Assembly: GCF_013363975.1 (NCBI RefSeq)
Contig: NZ_JABWGN010000015.1
Location: forward strand, 124,001 to 188,000
Reading direction: 5' to 3'
Length of the DNA stretch: 64,000 nucleotides
Source: Nonomuraea montanisoli
GTDB taxonomy: Bacteria > Actinomycetota > Actinomycetes > Streptosporangiales > Streptosporangiaceae
A model generated the notes under the pieces. That model ran no database searches and was not told the origin of the DNA. It worked only from the letters and a program-made list of their open reading frames with translations. This document shows positions 25,100 through 33,064 of the stretch, piece by piece. The position numbers and the translations under genes are program-made. Numbering within the stretch: position 1 is the first letter of the stretch; the number at the start of each line of letters is the position of its first letter.

Positions 25100-25996
25100 G
25101 TGACCCCTGACTCCCTCCGATCGGTCCGCCAGGCCCGCTCCTCCCGCAGCCTCCCCGCCGACCGGCCACGGCCGGGCGTGCTGAACGGGCTGTCGCACGC
25201 CGCGCTCGCCGTCTGGGCGCTGCTGATCGTCGCGCCGCTGCTGTGGACGTTCCTGGCGTCGTTCAAGAGCAACACCGAGATCTTCGGCGACGCGCTCCAA
25301 CTGCCCGGCGAGCTGCGGCTCGACGCGTGGGGACGGGCCTGGGGCAAGGCGCACGTCGGGCGGTACCTGCTCAACACCGCCGTCGTCGTCGCCGTCAGCA
25401 CGTTCGGCACGATGCTGTTCGGCTCGATGGCCGCGTACGTGCTCGCGCGCTACCGCTTCCCGGGCAGCCGGGTGATCTACTACTACTTCACGGCCGGCAT
25501 GGCGTTCCCCGTGTTCCTGGCGCTCGGGCCGCTGTTCTTCGTGGTCAAGCGGGTCGGCCTGCTGTACACGCACACCGGCGTCATCCTGGTCTACATCGCG
25601 TACTCGCTGCCGTTCACGGTCTTCTTCCTGGCGGCGTTCTTCCGTACGTTGCCCGAGAGCGTGGCCGAGGCGGCCCGCATCGACGGCGCCTCCCACACCC
25701 GCACGTTCTTCCAGATCATGCTGCCCATGGCCCGGGCCGGCCTGGTCAGCATCACGATCTTCAACGTGCTCGGCCAGTGGAACCAGTACCTGCTGCCCCT
25801 GGTGCTGCTCGCCCGCGACCAGGAGGACTGGGTCATCACCCAGGGCATCGCCAACATCTCCACCCTGGCCGGCTACGAGGCCGACTGGCCCGGGCTGTTC
25901 GCGGCGGTCTGCATGGCGGTCCTGCCGGTGCTCGTCGTCTACGTCGTCTTCCAGCGCCAGATCCAGTCCGGGCTCGGCGCCGGGGCACTGAAGTAA
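25100..25996 (+). CDS. Sugar ABC transporter permease (NgcG-like)
   Basis: 298 residues from a GTG start one base after the previous stop. Six membrane helices are preceded by a basic N-terminus. The MalG-type EAA loop is VAEAARIDGASHTRTFFQIM. It forms the second half of the membrane channel for the NgcE-like receptor. The gene for 4a-hydroxytetrahydrobiopterin dehydratase follows within 10 bp, probably by read-through rather than by shared function. Confidence 0.92.
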   Translation: MTPDSLRSVRQARSSRSLPADRPRPGVLNGLSHAALAVWALLIVAPLLWTFLASFKSNTEIFGDALQLPGELRLDAWGRAWGKAHVGRYLLNTAVVVAVSTFGTMLFGSMAAYVLARYRFPGSRVIYYYFTAGMAFPVFLALGPLFFVVKRVGLLYTHTGVILVYIAYSLPFTVFFLAAFFRTLPESVAEAARIDGASHTRTFFQIMLPMARAGLVSITIFNVLGQWNQYLLPLVLLARDQEDWVITQGIANISTLAGYEADWPGLFAAVCMAVLPVLVVYVVFQRQIQSGLGAGALK

Positions 25997-26006
25997 CGTG
26001 ACCTGC

Positions 26007-26282
26007 ATGGACGTCGAGAAGATGCTCGCCGGGGTGCCCGCCTGGCACCGCGAGGGCGAGGAGATCCGCCGCACGGTCACCGCGCCCGACTTTCCCACGG
26101 CCATCCGGATCGTGGACGCGATCGCGATCAAGGCCGAGGAGCTGAACCACCATCCCGACATCGACATCCGGTGGCGCAAACTGCACCTCGCGCTCACCAC
26201 GCACGACAAGGGACACCTGACCGAGACGGACTTCCGGCTGGCCGCCCTCATCGACGGGATCGTCGCCGAACACGGTGCGTAG
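26007..26282 (+). CDS. 4a-hydroxytetrahydrobiopterin dehydratase (PCD/DCoH)
   Basis: 91 residues from ATG 26007; a GTG three codons upstream (25998) is also possible, and neither has a clear ribosome site. The family signature is complete: EELNHHPDIDIRW with the His-His pair, then LTTHDKGHLTETDF. It recycles 4a-hydroxytetrahydropterin made by aromatic amino acid hydroxylases, or acts as a pterin-binding protein. No hydroxylase is near. Size is normal for the family. Confidence 0.9.
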   Translation: MDVEKMLAGVPAWHREGEEIRRTVTAPDFPTAIRIVDAIAIKAEELNHHPDIDIRWRKLHLALTTHDKGHLTETDFRLAALIDGIVAEHGA

Positions 26283-26373
26283 CCGCGTGGTCACCCGCTA
26301 GAGTGGTGGCCCTCCACGAGCCGGCCGTACCCGCTCGTGACGCGATCCTTTGTCACCACCCCGGGGGTTTTCC

Positions 26374-26994
26374 ATGCGCATGCCCATACCCATAGTGCTG
26401 TTCGCCGTGCTGGCGGCAGGCTGTGCGCCCACCACGGCCGGTCAGGCCGGCACCGCCCAGACCCAGGAGTCGCCGGCCCAGGAGGCGGCCGCCCACACGC
26501 CGTCGCCGGAGCCCACGGCCGGCGGCAAGGGCATGGCCGCCGCCCGGTCCGGCTCCCTGTCGGCCAGCGGCAACTTCACGGCGGACGGCAAGCGGGCCGT
26601 CGTCTACGCCCGCAAGCTGGCCCCGGAGGGGGCGCGGGCCAGCATCACCGTCGAGTCGTCCAGCGGCCAGACGCTGTCGTCGCTCGTCGTCGAGGGCCTG
26701 GTGCCCAACCGCGCCTACGGCGCCCACCTGCACACCAAGCCGTGCGGTCCCAAGGCCGACGACGCGGGCCCGCACTACCAGCACGAGAAGGGCGAGGCCA
26801 GCGCCGCCAACGAGGTCTGGCTCGACTTCACCACCGACGCCTCGGGCGCCGGGCGCGCCACCGCCCGCAACGCGTGGGCGTTCTCCCCCGGCCGGCGGCC
26901 GCACTCGCTGGTCATCCACGCCAAGCAGACGACCACCGGCGGGCCGAAGGCGGGCGAGGCCGGCGAGCGCGTCGCCTGCCTCACCCTGGGCTGA
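26374..26994 (+). CDS. Cu/Zn superoxide dismutase-like lipoprotein
   Basis: 206 residues from ATG 26374 after a GGGGG site. A signal peptide with lipobox LAAGC anchors it outside. A Pro/Glu/Thr-rich spacer is followed by a SOD-C-like beta barrel: GAHLHTKPCG gives two copper His, GPHYQH a third, HSLVIHAKQ a fourth, and CLTLG a disulfide Cys near the end. The usual zinc loop (His...GDLGN and its Asp) is replaced by NEVWLDFTTD, so it should lack zinc. It may detoxify superoxide as a copper-only enzyme or be a non-enzymatic relative. Confidence 0.82.
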   Translation: MRMPIPIVLFAVLAAGCAPTTAGQAGTAQTQESPAQEAAAHTPSPEPTAGGKGMAAARSGSLSASGNFTADGKRAVVYARKLAPEGARASITVESSSGQTLSSLVVEGLVPNRAYGAHLHTKPCGPKADDAGPHYQHEKGEASAANEVWLDFTTDASGAGRATARNAWAFSPGRRPHSLVIHAKQTTTGGPKAGEAGERVACLTLG

Positions 26995-27094
26995 CCCGGC
27001 GGGCGGCCACCCGGCCGCTCCGCGATCGTCGAAACGAGGCTCTGACCGGTGCGAAAGCGCTGGTCGGGGCCTCTTCCTTCAGGTGAGGACACGG

Positions 27095-27448
27095 TCAGGC
27101 GGGCTGCCACAACTCGATCCGGTTGCCCTCCGGATCGGTCACCCAGCCGAACCGGCCGACACCCTCCATGTCCTGGGTCTCCTCGGTCACGTCCGCTCCC
27201 TTGGCGCGCAGTTGCGCGAGCATCGCGTCCAGGTCGCGGACCCGGAAGTTGAGCATGGCCTGCTGGGTGGGGGAGCCGAAGTAGTCGGTCCCGGACTCGA
27301 ACGTCGCGAACACCGTCGGCCCGGCTGCCTGGCGCCACAGGCCGTTCTCGTCGGCGTCCAGGCCCAGGCGGTCGCGATACCACGCGCCCAGGGCCGCCGG
27401 GTCGGCGGCCCGCAGGAAATATCCACCGATTCCAAGCACACGTTCCAT
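27095..27448 (-). CDS. VOC (glyoxalase-like) family protein
   Basis: 117 residues from ATG 27448 (MERVLGIGGYFLRA), preceded by GGAAGG; the longer open frame upstream is not family-like. A single VOC module: DPAALGAWYRDRLGLD, FRVRDLDAMLAQLRAKG and the closing DPEGNRIELWQP, which supplies a metal-ligand Glu. It could be a lyase, dioxygenase or binding protein. The function cannot be refined. It is divergent from the small lipoprotein gene. Confidence 0.87.
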   Translation of the reverse strand: MERVLGIGGYFLRAADPAALGAWYRDRLGLDADENGLWRQAAGPTVFATFESGTDYFGSPTQQAMLNFRVRDLDAMLAQLRAKGADVTEETQDMEGVGRFGWVTDPEGNRIELWQPA

Positions 27449-27554
27449 GCCGCCATCCTTCCAGGACTGCGATCGCGTGACCCGGCGCCGGCGTGTATCA
27501 CGCCGCGCCGCCACGCCCTCCTTCAGTGCGAGATGCGTACGGAAGGAGACGGTC

Positions 27555-27770
27555 ATGGGAAGGAACAAGGTGGCGCTCGCCTGTCTGGCGACGATCATGG
27601 CGATGGCGACGGCCGCATGCCGGGTGCCGATCGAGCCCCCGCACGTGCGGCCGCCGGACGACGTTCACCCGCCGGTGCCCAAGCCGCACGACGGCTGGCA
27701 CAAACCTGACCTGCCGTACCCGCAGCTGACGGATCTGTTCCACACCCCGCAGCCCTCCCGGCGCGCGTGA
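27555..27770 (+). CDS. Small proline/histidine-rich lipoprotein
   Basis: 71 residues from ATG 27555, with AAGGAGAC at a good distance. A signal peptide (CLATIMAMATAAC) ends in a lipobox-like TAAC. The short mature part is rich in Pro, His and Asp (PPHVRPPDDVHPPVPKPHDG), which could bind metal ions. I do not recognise a family. It stands alone between VOC and spermidine-synthase-like genes. Confidence 0.7.
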   Translation: MGRNKVALACLATIMAMATAACRVPIEPPHVRPPDDVHPPVPKPHDGWHKPDLPYPQLTDLFHTPQPSRRA

Positions 27771-27831
27771 CCGGGCCGGAGGTGACCCGGCTCGCGGACG
27801 GCCGGGCAGGGGCGTGAGCGGTGGCGGTGGG

Positions 27832-28677
27832 TCAGCCGAAGACGGCCGGTGGCGGGACCGGCGCCAGCACCGGCTCGCCGTCCCGGATGGGGGCCGCCCC
27901 CGCCACGAAGCGGGTCAGCGCGTCGCCGTGCAGGCACCGGGCCTGGGTGAGCCCACCGGCGGCGCGGCGCGTGAGGAGGTCCACGGGCAGGGCCGTGCGC
28001 GAGGCGGCCAGGATGAGGTTGCCGAAGCGGCGCCCCCGCAGCACACCCGGCTCCGAGAGCAGCGCGACGTGGCCGAACGTGCCCTGCACGGTGGCCGCGA
28101 GCCGCCGGGCGAAGACCAGGCCCTTGCCGTCGGCGAGGTTGACGAGCAGCGTGCCGGACGGCCGCAGCACCCGGGCGAGGTCGCCCATGTACTCGGCGGT
28201 GGCCAGCTCGACCGGCATGGTCGCCCCGGCGAACGCGTCGAGCACGACCAGGTCGGCCGAGGAGTCCCACACCCGGGCGGCGCCCTCGCGGCCGTCCATG
28301 ACCAGCACCTTCAGCCGCGGCACCGACCGCAGGTCGAGCTGCTCGCGGATGAGGTTGACGAGCAGGCCGTCGGGCTCGATGACGATGTGGCGGGAGCCGG
28401 GCCGGGTGGTGGCGACGTAGCGGGGGATCGTGCAGGCGCCGCCCCCCACGTGGACGCAGCTCAGCGATCCCTCGGGGAGGAGGTCGATGACGTCCGCCAT
28501 GAGCTGTACGTACTCGAATTCCAGATATGTGGGGTCTTGTAGGTCCACATAGGACTGCGGTACGCCATCCTTGGACAGCACCCAGCCGTCCTGCCGGTCC
28601 AGATCCCGGAGCAGTTCGATCTCGCCGAAGGTCACCGGGTACAGGCCGGGCATCGGTTCGCGCTGTGCTCGTGCCAC
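27832..28677 (-). CDS. Spermidine synthase-like methyltransferase-fold protein
   Basis: 281 residues from GTG 28677, with GGGAGG seven bases upstream. A spermidine-synthase-like Rossmann fold: VHVGGGACTIPRYV (glycine loop), HIVIEPDGLLV, and ADLVVLDAFAGATMP. Actinobacterial members of this group often lack the residues for aminopropyl transfer, and here no polyamine genes are nearby, so the real reaction is uncertain. It is divergent from the penicillin-binding protein gene with 27 bp between starts, so promoters must overlap coding sequence or each other. Confidence 0.82.
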   Translation of the reverse strand: MARAQREPMPGLYPVTFGEIELLRDLDRQDGWVLSKDGVPQSYVDLQDPTYLEFEYVQLMADVIDLLPEGSLSCVHVGGGACTIPRYVATTRPGSRHIVIEPDGLLVNLIREQLDLRSVPRLKVLVMDGREGAARVWDSSADLVVLDAFAGATMPVELATAEYMGDLARVLRPSGTLLVNLADGKGLVFARRLAATVQGTFGHVALLSEPGVLRGRRFGNLILAASRTALPVDLLTRRAAGGLTQARCLHGDALTRFVAGAAPIRDGEPVLAPVPPPAVFG

Positions 28678-28704
28678 GTTGCTGCCTCCCTGGGAGAACA
28701 CCGT

Positions 28705-30237
28705 ATGCGACGAAGAAGGCTGATCGTGCTCGTCGTCGCGGTTCTGGCGATATTGGGTGCGTACGGCTTCGCGGTCGCCGCGGCCGGCCGGGTGCGGGGC
28801 AGCGCCGGGCAGACGGCCGACTCCTACTTCCGGGCCTGGCGGGAGGGGGACGTGCGGGGCATGGCCCGCCTGGTCTACCAGCCGCCGCCCGACTTCGTCT
28901 CCCGCCACCTCGCCCTCACCGAGGACCTGGACGTCGAGAAGATCGAGCTGCGGCCCGGAGCGGCCAAGGCCATGGGCGAGGGTGCCGCCGAGGTGCCGTT
29001 CACGGGGGTGCGCACGCTGCGCGCCTTCGGGGCCTGGCCGTTCACGGGCACGCTGCGCCTGGCCGTACGGGACAAGGCGTGGAAGGTGCTGTGGAGCCCC
29101 GAGACGCTGCACCCGCTGCTCGCCGCCGGCGGCAAGCTGGAGATCGTGGACCTGCCGGAGGTGAAGGCCGAGATGCTGACCAGCGAGGGCGACCCGATCC
29201 CCCACGACAGCTACGCCGGCGCCTATCTCGACCGGCTCGCGCCGGAGTTCGCGACCACCGGCGGGGGCCGGGCGCTGGTGGCCACCGCGCCCGGGAAGCC
29301 GGAGCAGCGGCTGCTGACGAAGGCGACCAAGCCGAAGACGCAGCGGACCACCCTGTCCCGGCCGGTGCAGGCGGCGGCGGCCCGCGCGCTGGACGGCGTG
29401 GAGGACGCGGCGGTCGTCGCGCTGCGGCCGAGCAGCGGCGAGGTGCTCGCGGTGGCCGACCGGCTGGCCGACGGCCAGAGCGCCTTCGACAGCCTGTACC
29501 CGCCCGGCTCGACGTTCAAGACGATCACCGCGGCGGCCCTGCTCGGCGGCGGGCTCGACCCCGCGGCCGAGCTGCCCTGCCCGGGCGACTACCAGATCCC
29601 CTTCCACCGCTCCTTCCAGAACGCGGGCCTGCAGGACCACGGCACCGTGACCTTCGCCGACGCCTTCGCCCTGTCGTGCAACACCACGTTCGTCGAGCAG
29701 GCCACGACCCGCCTGGAGCCGGGCGAGCTGCGGACCGCGGCGGGGGAGTGGGGGTTCGGCCGCGCGCTGCCCACGGGCGTCGGCGGCACCTGCGGCACGA
29801 TGGAGGAGCCGGAGGACGAGGACGTGCTGGGGGCCGACGCCATCGGCCAGGGCACCGTGCAGGCCACCCCGCTCTGCATGGCCGCGGTCGCCGCCGCGGT
29901 GCAGAGCGGCACCTGGCGCCCGCCGCGGCTGCTGCCCGAGAAGCAGGCGCGGCGCGTCGACGGGCCACAGCCGGAGGCGGTCGAGCTGGACCAGGGCGTC
30001 GTCGAGGCGCTGCGCGGCATGATGGCGGCCGTCGTGGACCACGGGACGGCGAGCCAGGCGGGGCTCCCGGCGGGGGTGGCGGGCAAGACCGGCACGGCCG
30101 AGACGCCCGACGGCGCCGACCACGGCTGGTTCATCGGCTACCGGGACGACCTGGCGTTCTGCGTCTTCGTCCGGCACGGGGGAGCGGGCCGGACGGCGGC
30201 GCTGCCGATCGCCGCCCGCTTCCTCAACGGCCTGTGA
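28705..30237 (+). CDS. Penicillin-binding protein (class B-like transpeptidase)
   Basis: 510 residues. An N-terminal membrane anchor (about 5-28) is followed by an NTF2-like domain (about 35-150, MecA-N type) and a transpeptidase domain. The active-site motifs are SxxK in YPPGSTFKTI (Ser near 269), SCN in ALSCNTTF near 324 and KTG in VAGKTGTAE near 461. It crosslinks peptidoglycan on the outer face of the membrane and would be a beta-lactam target. No dimerisation/PASTA region is present. It stands apart from division and cell-wall clusters, so it is an accessory PBP. Confidence 0.92.
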   Translation: MRRRRLIVLVVAVLAILGAYGFAVAAAGRVRGSAGQTADSYFRAWREGDVRGMARLVYQPPPDFVSRHLALTEDLDVEKIELRPGAAKAMGEGAAEVPFTGVRTLRAFGAWPFTGTLRLAVRDKAWKVLWSPETLHPLLAAGGKLEIVDLPEVKAEMLTSEGDPIPHDSYAGAYLDRLAPEFATTGGGRALVATAPGKPEQRLLTKATKPKTQRTTLSRPVQAAAARALDGVEDAAVVALRPSSGEVLAVADRLADGQSAFDSLYPPGSTFKTITAAALLGGGLDPAAELPCPGDYQIPFHRSFQNAGLQDHGTVTFADAFALSCNTTFVEQATTRLEPGELRTAAGEWGFGRALPTGVGGTCGTMEEPEDEDVLGADAIGQGTVQATPLCMAAVAAAVQSGTWRPPRLLPEKQARRVDGPQPEAVELDQGVVEALRGMMAAVVDHGTASQAGLPAGVAGKTGTAETPDGADHGWFIGYRDDLAFCVFVRHGGAGRTAALPIAARFLNGL

Positions 30238-30292
30238 CCTCTGCCGGGCCGCCGGTGGGCCGCGTCCGGCGGACCGGAGGAACCGTAAAAGT

Positions 30293-30304
30293 TACGGTAC
30301 CGTA
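30293..30304. promoter_or_regulatory. Palindrome ahead of the hemolysin III gene
   Basis: TACGGTACCGTA, a perfect 12-bp palindrome ending 7 bp before the start codon. The position suits an operator for a TetR-type repressor. No such regulator is adjacent. Confidence 0.5.
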
Positions 30305-30310
30305 GGTTTC

Positions 30311-30958
30311 ATGACGACCGTCGCCGTGAAGCCGCGACTGCGCGGCTGGTTGCATACCGGAGCCCTCCCCGTGACGCTGGTCGCCGGCTTCGTGCTCGTG
30401 GCCCTCGGCCCCACCCTCCAGGCGCGCCTCGCCTCCGCGATCTACGCCATCACCTCGGGCCTTCTGTTCGGGATCTCGGCCACCTACCATCGCGGCACGC
30501 TCGGGCCGCGCCTGGCCGAGGTGCTGCGCCGCTTCGACCACGCCAACATCTACCTGATCATCGCGGGCACCTACACGCCGTTCGCGCTGCTCGCGCTCAC
30601 CGGCGCGGCGCGGATCGCGGTGCTGTCGGTCATCTGGGGCGGCGCGCTGGCCGGCGTGGTGTTCCGGGTGTGCTGGATCGGCGCGCCGCGCTGGCTCTAC
30701 ACCGTCCTCTACCTCGCCCTCGGCTGGACGGCGATCTTCGTGATGCCGCAGCTCCTGGACGGCGCGGGGGTGGCCGCCGTGGTGCTGGTCGCCGTCGGCG
30801 GCGTCTTCTACAGCGCCGGCGCGATCGTGTACGGCCTGCGCCGCCCCGACCCGTCGCCCCGCTGGTTCGGCTTCCACGAGGTCTTCCACGCCTGCACCAT
30901 CGCCGCCTACCTGGTGCAGTACGTCGCGGTGTCGATCGTCGTCTACTCCCACATGTGA
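30311..30958 (+). CDS. Hemolysin III family (TrhA/PAQR-like) membrane protein
   Basis: 215 residues with seven predicted membrane helices. The PAQR-type metal-site motifs are visible: SATYHRG, FDHANIYLIIAGTYTPF and HEVFHACTIAAYLVQY. Bacterial members affect membrane homeostasis and may be lipid or ceramidase-like hydrolases, not necessarily toxins. The size is typical. It is probably regulated through the palindrome directly upstream. Confidence 0.92.
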   Translation: MTTVAVKPRLRGWLHTGALPVTLVAGFVLVALGPTLQARLASAIYAITSGLLFGISATYHRGTLGPRLAEVLRRFDHANIYLIIAGTYTPFALLALTGAARIAVLSVIWGGALAGVVFRVCWIGAPRWLYTVLYLALGWTAIFVMPQLLDGAGVAAVVLVAVGGVFYSAGAIVYGLRRPDPSPRWFGFHEVFHACTIAAYLVQYVAVSIVVYSHM

Positions 30959-31046
30959 CCTCGTGCGACCCGGGCCGGTCGGTCGATCGCCGACTTTTGA
31001 CCCGATGGTGGTCTGCTCTCGGGATCCTTCTGGAGATCAGACCAAT

Positions 31047-31580
31047 ATGGACCAACTCGCGCGCATCTGGTGGCTCATCCTCATACGGGGCATTGTGGCC
31101 ATCATCTTCGGCATCCTCGCGCTCATCTGGCCCGCCATCACGCTGCTGGTGCTGGTGATCTTCTTCGGCGCCTACGCCCTCGTGAACGGCATCTTCTCGA
31201 TCGTCGCCGGGATCCGGCACGGGTCCGGATCCCGCGCGTGGCTCATCATCTCCGGGGTCCTCGGCGTGCTGGCCGGCATCGTGGCCTTCGTGTGGCCCGG
31301 CATCACGTCGCTGGCCCTGCTCTACGTCGTGGCGTTCTGGGCCATCTTCAGCGGTGTGTCGGAGATCGTGGCGGGAATCCAGATGCGCAAGGTCATCGAG
31401 AACGAGTGGATGCTCATCATCGGCGGCGTGCTGTCGGTGATCTTCGGCATCCTGCTGCTGATCTGGCCGGGCGCCGGACTGGTCACGCTCGTCTGGCTGG
31501 TCGGCATCTTCGCCATCATCTACGGCATCACGATGGTCGTCCTCTCGTTCCGGGTGAAGAAACTTCCGGCAACGGCGTAG
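31047..31580 (+). CDS. HdeD family (DUF308) membrane protein
   Basis: 177 residues from ATG 31047 with CTGGAG upstream. Six membrane helices are arranged as three similar pairs, each with a GILALIWPAIT- or GIVAFVWPGIT-type turn. This is the HdeD/DUF308 plan, seen in acid-stress proteins of enteric bacteria. In actinobacteria the role is unknown. It seems to be a single-gene unit. Confidence 0.9.
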   Translation: MDQLARIWWLILIRGIVAIIFGILALIWPAITLLVLVIFFGAYALVNGIFSIVAGIRHGSGSRAWLIISGVLGVLAGIVAFVWPGITSLALLYVVAFWAIFSGVSEIVAGIQMRKVIENEWMLIIGGVLSVIFGILLLIWPGAGLVTLVWLVGIFAIIYGITMVVLSFRVKKLPATA

Positions 31581-31655
31581 ATATCCAGAAATTTTCCGGA
31601 TGAATGGGGGTAAGGGCGGGCAAGTATGTCCCTGTCGCTTCGTCGTGGAGGAGCC

Positions 31656-32930
31656 ATGGACGTACACGCCCGTCTCGCCCGCCATCTACTCGTCGACGGC
31701 TACCATCTCGTGCTCGACCTCGACCGCAGCCAGGGCTCCTGGCTCGTGGACGCGCGTGACGGACGCCGGTACCTGGACTTCTACACCTTCTTCGCCTCGG
31801 CGCCGCTGGGCGTGAACCCGCCGTTCGACGGGGCCGCCGCGGAGCTGCTCGGCCGGGTCGCGCGCAACAAGCCGGCCAACCCCGACATGTACACCGAGCA
31901 GCTCGCCGACTTCGTCGAGACCTTCATGCGCGTGCTCGGCGACCCCGAGCTGCCCCACCTGTTCTTCGTGGAGGGCGGCGCGCTCGCCGTCGAGAACGCG
32001 CTGAAGACCGCCTTCGACTGGAAGAGCCGCCGCAACGAGGCCGCCGGCCGCTCTGCCGACCTCGGCACCCAGGTGCTCCACCTGACCCGGGCCTTCCACG
32101 GCCGCAGCGGCTACACCCTCAGCCTGACCAACACCGAACCGGGCAAGACCGACCGCTTCCCGAAGTTCGGCTGGCCCCGCATCGACGTCCCGGCCGTCCA
32201 CCTCGGGGACGTCGAGGCGGCCGAGGCGCGGGCGCTGCAGCAGGCCCGGGCCGCCTTCGAGCGGCACCCGCACGACATCGCCTGCTTCATCGCCGAGCCG
32301 ATCCAGGGCGAGGGCGGCGACAACCACATGCGCCCCGAGTTCCTGCAGGCCATGCAGCGCCTGTGCCACGAGCACGAAGCGCTGTTCGTGCTGGACGAGG
32401 TGCAGACCGGCGGCGGCACGACCGGCACGCCGTGGGCCTACCAGCAGCTCGGCCTCGCGCCGGACATCGTGGCCTTCGCCAAGAAGGTGCAGGTGGGCGG
32501 CATCATGGCGGGCCGCCGGGTCGACCTGGTGCCGGACAACGTCTTCCAGGTCAGCGGCCGGATCAACTCCACCTGGGGCGGGGGACTGGTGGACATGGTC
32601 CGCTCCCGCGCCCTGCTGGAGATGATCGAGCGGGACTCCCTGATCCCGCGGGCCGGCCGGCTCGGCGCGCTGGTGGTGGAGCGCCTGACCAAGTTGCAGG
32701 CAGAGCGGCCGGAGATGGTGTCCGGCGTGCGCGGGCGCGGCCTGATGTGCGCCTTCGACCTGCCGGACCGGGAGAGCCGGGACGCCCTCGTGACCCGGTT
32801 GCGCGAGGAGCAGGGGGTGCTGGTGCTGCCCTGCGGGCCGCGCTCGGTACGGCTGCGCCCGGCGCTCAACATCACCGAGGACGAGCTGGGCCACGGCCTG
32901 GGCGCGATCGCGGCGGCACTGGACACCTGA
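31656..32930 (+). CDS. lat: L-lysine 6-aminotransferase
   Basis: 424 residues from ATG 31656, preceded by GGAGGAG. A class III PLP aminotransferase of the lysine-epsilon type: YLDFYTFFASAPLGVNPP, FFVEGGALAVENALKTAFDWK, FHGRSGYTLSLTNTEP, FIAEPIQGEGGDNHMRPEF and the Schiff-base Lys in VAFAKKVQVGG. It converts L-lysine and 2-oxoglutarate to 2-aminoadipate semialdehyde (cyclising to piperideine-6-carboxylate). That product feeds lysine catabolism, osmolyte or beta-lactam pathways; no partner such as a P6C dehydrogenase is adjacent. Confidence 0.93.
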   Translation: MDVHARLARHLLVDGYHLVLDLDRSQGSWLVDARDGRRYLDFYTFFASAPLGVNPPFDGAAAELLGRVARNKPANPDMYTEQLADFVETFMRVLGDPELPHLFFVEGGALAVENALKTAFDWKSRRNEAAGRSADLGTQVLHLTRAFHGRSGYTLSLTNTEPGKTDRFPKFGWPRIDVPAVHLGDVEAAEARALQQARAAFERHPHDIACFIAEPIQGEGGDNHMRPEFLQAMQRLCHEHEALFVLDEVQTGGGTTGTPWAYQQLGLAPDIVAFAKKVQVGGIMAGRRVDLVPDNVFQVSGRINSTWGGGLVDMVRSRALLEMIERDSLIPRAGRLGALVVERLTKLQAERPEMVSGVRGRGLMCAFDLPDRESRDALVTRLREEQGVLVLPCGPRSVRLRPALNITEDELGHGLGAIAAALDT

Positions 32931-32986
32931 CGCACGACCCCCGCGAGGACACGGCGTTCCCGGCGTCCCCGGCGCTCCCCGAAACC

Positions 32987-33054
32987 GCCAAGCCTTGGCA
33001 AGAACATCGCCGCGGGCGGGCTTTCCGGCATCGGGGAGGCCGGGACGTCGCCAG
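32987..33054 (+). promoter_or_regulatory. Conserved upstream element, copy A
   Basis: Left box TGGCAAGAACATC (from 32996, inside the palindrome GCCAAGCCTTGGC) and right box CGTCGCCAG (33046-33054). GGCAA starts 68 nt and TCGCC 17 nt before ATG 33065. The same boxes at near-identical distances precede the genes at 36455, 55039 and 60382. Confidence 0.6.
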
Positions 33055-33064
33055 TCTTTCCCGC

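Noticed and set aside
28678..30177. Long N-terminal extension of the spermidine-synthase-like frame
   Set aside because: It lies opposite the penicillin-binding protein gene. The family similarity and a good ribosome site start at GTG 28677.
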